Source of the DNA: Russula earlei
Lineage: Eukaryota; Basidiomycota; Agaricomycetes; Russulales; Russulaceae
Assembly (NCBI GenBank): GCA_025769875.1
Contig: JAGFNK010000700.1
Span: 1 to 24,928, forward strand
Direction: 5' to 3'
Length of the DNA: 24,928 nt
The notes under the pieces are model-generated. The model searched no databases and was not told where the DNA came from. It saw only the letters and a list, made by a program, of their open reading frames with translations. The number at the start of each line of letters is the position of its first letter. The stretch's first letter is position 1. The translations under genes were made by a program, and so were the position numbers. Of this stretch, positions 19,474 to 24,928 are shown in pieces.

Positions 19474-20900
19474 AGTGCGGAGTTTGGTGGGTTGTTGTAG
19501 ATGAAACATGGTGATAGCGTCTTGGGTGTTTTTAAGGTTCGAGAGAGGTTCCCAGGTGTCTTCTGCTGTGGAATACCCTTTCCATTGGAACCTGTATTGG
19601 AGTTGGTTCCTATGGAGATGTTGGGCGGTAATTTTCTCGACCTCATATTCTCCCAAGAGAAGGTCAGGGTGGTGGTTCAGGGAAGTTTGGTCCATGTTTG
19701 GCTGTTCTCCGTGACTGGAGATAAGAGGGAGGCATGAAACACATTATGGATACTCCATTGGGGGGGAAGTTGGAGTTGGTAAGCGACATGAGAGATTCTC
19801 TTGGTGATGGTAAAAGGGCCGAACTGCTTAGGACGGAACTTTTGAAATTGATGGGGGGTTTTTAGGTTAGTGCCTTCTAACCATACCTTCTGTCCTTCTT
19901 TAAAACCTTTGAACTTGGTTTCTTTGATCCAATTGTTTTGCGTCTTCTTCATCACTTCTTGTGCTGCTTCTCTCATATCCTTCAGTGCTTGAAGTCGTTC
20001 TTGGATTCCAGGGAATTTGGACTTTAGTTGGGTGCCTAGCCCTTGAGGGTTAAAGCCTATGAGAAGTTCGTATGGGGTTTTCTTGGTGGTGGTGGACTTG
20101 TGGGCATTAAAATGATATTGGGCTATGGGGAGCCAGTGCGTCCACTCTTCTTGTTTTTCCCCTGTGTAGATGCGTAAGTACATCTCTAGAGTCTGATTGG
20201 TCCTTTCTGATTGTCCGTCAGTCTGGGGGTGGTAGGCGGGTACTCAGATTTTGATTAATTCCAAGGATTCGGGAGATTTCTTGAAACAGGTTGGAGGTAA
20301 AGCAAGAGTCGCAGGTCAGAAATAATCTTGGAGGGAACTCCGGTCCACGGGAAGGCGTAACGTAAGAATAGTTTGGCCATCTGCAGGGTTCCCATGTCTT
20401 TACGGCAAGGTATGAATATAGCTGCTTTGGTGGAATCTGTGGTCAGTGATGGTCATGATGGCGTTATTTCCTTCTGATGGTGGGAGGTCAATGATCCAAT
20501 CAACGGCAACAGTTTGGAAGGGTTTTTGAAATTCTGGGGGAATGGGGTAGATTGGGGGGCAAGTTGGGTGCATGGAAGATTTGTTAGTTTGACAGGTGGC
20601 GCAGCCTCGAATGTAGTCCCTGATGAAAGTAGGCCATTTTTGGCCACCAGAAGGACTCTTGGATTGAGTATAAGGTTCGGGTGTTTCCTGTGTGCCCACC
20701 AAGGATACTGTTGTGATAGGTATGCAAGATTTTTCGTAAGAGTGGTTCTTGATATGGTACCACCAACTTCCCATCTTTGAATAGCGCATCTTCTTCTTCT
20801 AGAAGGCCATGTTTGACCTTTCCACATGAGGAGGTCTGACTTTCTTCTTCTTTGTTTGGTTAGTACTTGCTCGTAGAGGTCCTCAGTGTGAAGCATGCGA
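19474..20900 (-). pseudogene. pol: Gypsy-B pol: integrase with chromodomain
   Basis: Minus strand. Zinc-binding region: ILHTYHNSILGGHTGN (about 20730-20690) and GCATCQTNK (about 20600), so H and C ligands are visible although in different frames. Core: VAVDWIIDLPPSEG (first D, about 20500), IISD (second D, about 20310, followed by a frameshift), and YHPQTDGQSERTNQ (E, about 20220). The C-terminal part 20183-19677 is open: WLPIAQYHFNAHKSTTTKKT, FKEGQKVWLEGTNLKTPH, IHNVFHASLLSP. Chromodomain 19690-19540: GEYEVEKI, then YRFQWKGYSTAEDTWEPLSN. At least four frame changes separate the pieces. ORF3 follows in frame. Confidence 0.9.
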
Positions 20901-20968
20901 ATAAAAAGTTTGTTGGGTAGTGCCGTAATGTTCTGGTTATCTCCTGGTCCATCATTGTGGTCAGGTTG

Positions 20969-22300
20969 TCATGAGAGAGCATCTGCGTGATTGGAGATTC
21001 CGGGTTTGTGGTGGATTTCGAAGTGGTAATCTGCGAGCATTGAGATGTATCCGGCAATTCTTCGGTTGATTTTGTGAGGGAGTCGGTAGTGAGCCAGGTT
21101 AGCGTGGTCTGTGAAAATCTTGATGGGGTGTTTAGTTCCAACTAGTAGATATCGCCAGTGTTGGAGTGCAAGGATCAGAGCTAGGAACTCCCTATCCCAG
21201 ACTGGGTAGTTCCTTTCTGCTTCGTTGAACGCATGTGACATATTCCTGATCATTTTCCTTTTTCCTCTCTGATCCTTTTGGAAAAGGATAGCTCCGGTGG
21301 CAAATTGTGAGGCATCAGTTTCTAATTTGTATGGGAGGTCAGGGTTGGTGGTGTAAAGTTCGGGGTCATTGCAGACTGCTGCTATCAAGGTTTCTAGGGC
21401 CATGGTTGCTTCTGGCATCCAGAGAAAGGGGGTTCCTTTCTTAATTGTAGAAAAAATGGGGCGAGCTATTTTTGCAAAATCTCGGATAAATGGCCATTGG
21501 TAATTGAGGGCGCCCATGATTTGTTGTACCTGTTTCAGATTGTTGGGGGGTCTTGGCCAGTTTTTGAGGCCGTCCATTTTGACCAGGTCGATTTTGAGGG
21601 TTCCTTGGTTGATCCGAAAACCCAGGAAAATTGATTTCGTGTTGTTCGAAGGCACATTTTGATGCCTTCAGGAAATAGGAGTCTCTTTTCGAGCAGGTCA
21701 AGGAACTCGTGTGTGATTTGTTGGTGAAGGAGCTCTTCTCCCTACTCCTGTGGCTATTGCCACATCGTCTAGGTAGTTGCAGGTATTCTCTGGGTATTTT
21801 AGAAGCCAGGGTCGGAGGGTATGGTTCATTGCTCGTTGGAAGGCGGCTGGGGCATTGGTAAAGCCGAAGCCCATTACCATGGGGATGAAGGTGCCAAATT
21901 GAGTTTTAAAAGGCACCTTTGTGTCGGTCTTCAGGGTGGATCAGAATGTTATTGTATCCAGCTCAGGACGTCAAATTTGCTGAAGGTGGTTTTGCCCCTT
22001 AGTCGGTGCAATTGTTCTTCCATGTTGGGTAAGGCATGGTAATCAGGGACTGTGGTGTTATTGAGCTTTCAGGTAGTCGACTACCATTCGTGGGGCGGTG
22101 CCATCCTTTTTTTGAACAAAGAAAACAGGGGATACGAAATCTGAAACACCATCTTTGATAAAACCCTTGGCTAGGTCTTCTTGTATTTGTCTTGATAATT
22201 CTTGTTTCTCGTTCTGGGGGAGTGGATAAGTTTGGCAATCAAGGAACTTGGGGGTGATCAGGTTTCAGGGTGATTCTAAAGTCGAGTTCTCCCTCGACTG
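20969..22300 (-). pseudogene. pol: Gypsy-B pol: reverse transcriptase and RNase H
   Basis: RT pieces in order: a GFIKDGVSDFVSP-like and FFVQKKDG stretch near 22150, KFDV at about 21975 followed by an indel and a TGA before AGYNNILIHPEDRHKG, TQFGTFIPMVMGFGFTNAPA (about 21910-21850), and catalytic NYLDDVAIATG (YLDD at 21775-21764). Then KRDSYFLKASKCAFEQHEIN, and an open 228-codon frame (21655-20969) with LGFRINQGTLKID, IMGALNYQWPFIRDF, RNase H LETDASQFATGAIL, WDREFLALILALQHW and FTDHANLAHY. Frameshifts near 21965, 21905, 21750, 21690 and 21640. The active-site residues of both enzymes are present. Confidence 0.92.
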
Positions 22301-22481
22301 GGTGGGAGTCGTTTGGCTGCTTCTTCTGAGAAGACCCTTTGATGTCAGTAGATATTCAGGGGGAATGACAGTTGTCCTGATTTGTGCAATTTGTATTCTT
22401 GGTGATTTAGTTAGGGGTACAGGGGTGAGAAGGACCCCTAGGTGGTTTCTTAGGCGACCAGTGCTCCAGTTGACAAGGGGG

Positions 22482-22880
22482 TTAGTGTTTTAGGAAGGGA
22501 TAGCCGAGGATCATTCTATCTTCTCCCAAATTTGTGACATAAAATGTGAGGAGCCGTGTGGTGGGGCCATGGCGTACAGCCATATGAGCATAATGGGTTA
22601 ATGCTCCTCCTTGGTTGCTGGTGCCATCTACATTGATGATGGGTCTGGGGGTTTTGAGTGTTTGAAGTGGAATTTGTAATTTTTCCACAATTCCTTGACT
22701 AATGAAGTTTTCTGTTGCTCCACTGTCTAGGAGTGCTTGGCCAGTCTTTCCATTTGTTGTGATCATAAAGGGAACTTTCATTGAGTTTTCCTTATGTTGG
22801 ACAATGGTATCTATTTGGGCCTTAGTACCGACTGTTGTACCTTGGCCTAGAGAAAATCCTCTTTGAGGATAAGGTCCCAA
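22482..22880 (-). pseudogene. pol: Gypsy-B pol: aspartic protease region
   Basis: Open 132-codon frame. Catalytic ALLDSGATENFIS (about 22735-22700), then flap/core to RLLTFYVTNLGEDRMILGYPFLKH, the conserved ILG strand, just before the stop. Gag ends upstream in another frame, and the Gag-to-protease junction (about 22920-22880) includes KTLPAEDRAKLWDLILKE in a third frame, so at least one indel lies there. The segment 22300-22481 between protease and RT has no clear domain. Confidence 0.88.
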
Positions 22881-23829
22881 AGTTTGGCTCTATCCTCTGC
22901 TGGTAAAGTTTTCATGCAGGGCCTACCATAGTGGCGGCTTCTTCCTCCTTGGGTGGCTCTGGGGTTGGTTCGGTGGTTCGTGCTTTGGAAGTGGTGGGGG
23001 TAGTATTTTTGGGGCATTCTCTGCTAAGGTGGCCTTTCTCTGGCAGCGGAAGCAACGTCCTTCTTTTGCCAATTGTTTTCTTTCTTCTTCAGTGAGTTTT
23101 TTGAAGTTGGACTTGATGGCGTCCACTTGCATTCGGTCAGGGTGATGGGGTTTGTGTTCTGAGGGGGAGTGTGTAGTCTTCCCTTTGAGCTTCTCTCTGA
23201 TGGTGATGAAACGTCGATGTTGTCTTCTGGCTTCCTCCTTCCATTCCTGAAGAGTGGTGGGCCAGACATCTCTGTTTAAGATTGCATGGTAGAGTCCAAT
23301 TTTTAGACCATTTTTGAAGCTTTCGATAGCGATAACGTCCGTTTCTGGCCACCCTGTTTTATTCAGAAGTTGTTCGAAGGTGGAAATGTAATCGTCAAGG
23401 GATTCCTTCATTGTATGTTTGGCGAGAGCTGCTTGGGCATCCTCTTTCTCCGCAGTGTTAGTGAATTTGAACGTAAAGTCTGTAACAAAGTCATTCCATA
23501 ATGCTTTGTTCATTCTGTTGATGGGGTTCTGGGCCCTGTTTACTTTTTCCCTGAGTGCGGTTGCTTGTGAATTGACCCATTCTTCAACCTTTTCCCCTTG
23601 AATATAGGAAAGAGCCAGCATTGTTCGTTTAAAAGGGGAGATCATTACTGCTTTATCATCATTGAGGCCCCAGAATAGGTTGAATTCCATGATGAATCTT
23701 TTTGTTTTGTTCCTCTCCCCTGTGAAGGCAGTGGGTTCTTTACCGCTGAGGGACCCATTGTGCCTTGTGGTGCTGGGCAGCTGCTTGAGGGGGTGGAACG
23801 ACGACTGGGGGCCTGGGCCCACTGAGGGC

Positions 23830-23890
23830 CTGAGCGGCCATCTGAGGGGCCTGAGGGCCATCTGGGGGGCCTGAGGGCCATCTGGGGGGG
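23830..23890 (-). repeat. Minisatellite in Gypsy-B gag
   Basis: Three tandem copies of a roughly 20-base unit (CTGAGGGCCATCTGGGGGG type). Unit length is not a multiple of three and the gag frame changes here, so copy-number or slip changes probably broke the frame. Confidence 0.75.
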
Positions 23891-24406
23891 TTGTACAGCG
23901 ACTTGGGGTTGGGCTGCCATATGGTTCTGGGGGGTTCTGTGGGTTCGATTTCTAGGTTTCATGGGTTCCTGGTTTTCAAGGGGGTCCTCTGGTTCTAGTG
24001 CAGGGGATTCAAAGGGTGTCTGAGTTTCAACAGTGTTTTCTGGTTCAGGGGGGTTGCCTTCTGTGGAAGAGGCTTCTGATTCTGATGGTGGTTCGTAGAG
24101 AGGGTCGTTTTCCCTCCAGTAGCCTAATCCAAGGCTGTTTCTGAGGAGTTCTAGGTCTAGGTGAGTGTAGAGTTGTCCTCTCCTAAGTCGTAGTTCGAAC
24201 CAACGGTTGTTGATGAATTCGACTGGTAGTTCTTCGTCATTTTCAGTGGTGATGTAACAGAGGAAAGGTATGAAAGCTGTCCCAAGTGGCAGCTCCTACG
24301 ACGTGTTCAGGAAGGTCTGGGGATGGTCTAGGTTGGACACGGACCCAACGATTTGATGGTAGTTCAAGGTTGATCTCCAGAATGGAGTAGGAAAGCTTAG
24401 CTTGTG

Positions 24407-24424
24407 TTAACGGCGTCGCGGCCA
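24407..24424 (-). promoter_or_regulatory. Gypsy-B primer-binding site
   Basis: In element orientation TGGCCGCGACGCCGTTAA follows the 5' LTR with no spacer. TGG start fits a tRNA 3' CCA, but the tRNA is not identified. The Gypsy-B LTR contains no complement near its start, so self-priming is not indicated here. Confidence 0.6.
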
Positions 24425-24928
24425 TAAGAGCGTTAGCTCAAGGTTCAGTGGGGGCCAAGTCCCTGTGACTTGGTTCAAGGGTTCAATGGGGGCCGGCTCA
24501 AGGAGACCGGTTCAGAGGTTTAGCGTCTCAAGGCTTAGTCAGACAATGACTCAGCCCACAGACAGAGTCAATCTTCTGGTTTCACAGAAGAGGAGGGCGA
24601 TGAGAGAGAGGTAGAGGAGGAAGAGGAACACAAGGGTTCCTTGAGGTGTGCTTAGGTCAAGCAGAGTATAGGCCAGCACAAGGCAAGTTGTGATTGAGAG
24701 AGAGTATACAGGGCAAGGGGTGCGACAGGAAATGGGACAAAGCTAAGCTTGGGGCATTCCCCAGCTTCTACAGGCGCTTAAATACTGTATGTAGCGAGGC
24801 TGTACAGTACCATAAGCAGAACAATAGACTAAAGGTGACCAATAGCAAAAGTAACTTGACAATAGGTGAAACACAATAAGTGAAACACAATAAGTGAAAC
24901 ACAACAAGTGAAACAATAGGGACCATCA
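24425..24928 (-). repeat. Gypsy-B 5' LTR, cut by window edge
   Basis: 504 bases matching 16351 to about 16839 of the other LTR. Contains TATTTAAG (24784-24777), the start-region hairpin (24745-24767), and near the edge about four tandem AATAAGTGAAACAC-type units (24860-24915) where the other LTR has about three. Confidence 0.9.
24745..24784 (-). promoter_or_regulatory. Gypsy-B TATA box and start-region hairpin
   Basis: TATTTAAG at 24784-24777. About 17-39 bases downstream lies an inverted repeat, AAGCTTGGGG and CCCCAGCTT around CATT (24745-24767), spanning the expected start. Conserved exactly in the other LTR (16667-16689). Confidence 0.55.

Larger units (their letters stand above)
22923..24425 (-). 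pseudogene. gag: Gypsy-B gag with disrupted CCHC knuckle
   Basis: ATG 24425 is made from the last LTR base plus TG of the PBS and opens MAATPLTQAKLSYSILEI. A one-base frameshift near 24290 leads to an acidic region (YITTENDEELPVEFINNRW, GYWRENDPLYEPPSESEASS). A Gly/Pro-rich minisatellite (23830-23890) changes frame again into the capsid frame 23861-22923: FTGERNKTKRFIMEFNLFWG, MISPFKRTMLALSYIQGEKV, MNKALWNDFVTDF, LLNKTGWPETDVIAIESF, a typical Ty3/gypsy capsid. The nucleocapsid keeps CFRC (23054-23043), but a one-base deletion in the following AAGG run shifts the frame and loses the His and last Cys. About 490 codons if unbroken. The start is chosen because no other ATG precedes this frame after the LTR. 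Confidence 0.85.
2789..24928 (+). mobile_element. hAT DNA transposon, interrupted; right end outside window
   Basis: The left end is placed at TAGTGATGTGCAAGG (2789), a hAT-type terminus followed by GC-rich subterminal repeats, with CTGGTATC as the candidate 8-bp target sequence just before it. The body carries an intron-containing hAT transposase gene that runs to 5701, resumes at 16222-16350 after Gypsy-A, and is cut again by Gypsy-B. The right terminal inverted repeat must lie beyond 24928. The element is plainly dead: nonsense codons, frameshifts and two large insertions. The assignment rests on the conserved TCDxWxxxNxxGY block and the BED-type zinc finger region. Confidence 0.8.
16351..24928 (-). 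mobile_element. Gypsy-B: Ty3/gypsy chromovirus, minus strand, right end cut
   Basis: LTRs at 16351-16941 (3' LTR in element orientation) and 24425-24928 (5' LTR, cut by the window edge by about 100 bases). Reading leftward on the minus strand: PBS, gag, protease, RT, RNase H, integrase, chromodomain, ORF3, PPT. The internal region is about 6.65 kb after removing a nested Gypsy-A-family solo LTR. It inserted into the hAT transposase C-terminal region. Decay is mainly single-base frameshifts, with few nonsense codons. Confidence 0.93.

Noticed and set aside
20400..20789. Plus-strand frames over the Gypsy-B integrase
   Set aside because: Shadows of the minus-strand integrase motifs; no domain.
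24694..24879. 61-codon plus-strand frame at the right edge
   Set aside because: Antisense to the Gypsy-B LTR promoter region, with no conserved counterpart.
1..24928. tRNA, rRNA, CRISPR arrays, bacterial operons or ribosome-binding sites
   Set aside because: No cloverleaf, spacer array or prokaryotic gene spacing was seen; introns, LTR retroelements and hAT architecture indicate a eukaryote.

Overview
The window looks like transposon-rich chromatin of a filamentous fungus, most likely an Agaricomycete (mushroom-forming basidiomycete). The evidence is a hAT transposase gene with many roughly 50-base GT-AG introns, two Ty3/gypsy elements with chromodomains, and strong CpG-to-TpG/CpA decay. No intact host gene, tRNA, rRNA or CRISPR array was found. 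These are sequence-only inferences; no database search was run.

Layout. Bases 1-304 form a near-perfect palindrome (foldback/MITE-like). Bases 305-2788 are anonymous sequence, with at most a decayed minus-strand gene. From about 2789 to beyond the right edge everything appears nested in one hAT transposon. The hAT transposase gene (exons from 3105) is split at 5701 by a plus-strand chromovirus, 'Gypsy-A' (5702-16216). The hAT resumes at 16222 and is split again at about 16350 by a minus-strand chromovirus, 'Gypsy-B' (16351 to beyond 24928). Gypsy-A's 3' LTR is itself split by a solo LTR of a related family, 'LTR-C' (14860-15824, target-site duplication CCTAT). Gypsy-B's 3'-most ORF is split by a solo LTR of the Gypsy-A family (17372-18200, duplication ACGAG). 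The window therefore shows a hAT host, two retroelements in it, and one solo LTR in each.

Gypsy-A has 834-bp LTRs, a Tf1-like self-priming signal, an unusual region of about 2.5 kb of decayed coding sequence (ORF0) before gag, then gag with a CCHC knuckle, protease, RT, RNase H, integrase and chromodomain. Gypsy-B has roughly 590-bp LTRs, gag starting at the LTR/PBS junction, pol with chromodomain, and a long 3' ORF ending in a second CCHC knuckle.

The most striking signal is how the genes are broken. In the hAT and in Gypsy-A nearly every in-frame stop is TGA, commonly where the family has Arg, which fits CGA-to-TGA decay. Gypsy-A's target-site duplication preserves one such event directly: TGAAC on the left, CGAAC on the right. 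Gypsy-B is broken mainly by single-base frameshifts instead. Nothing in the window appears able to move by itself.
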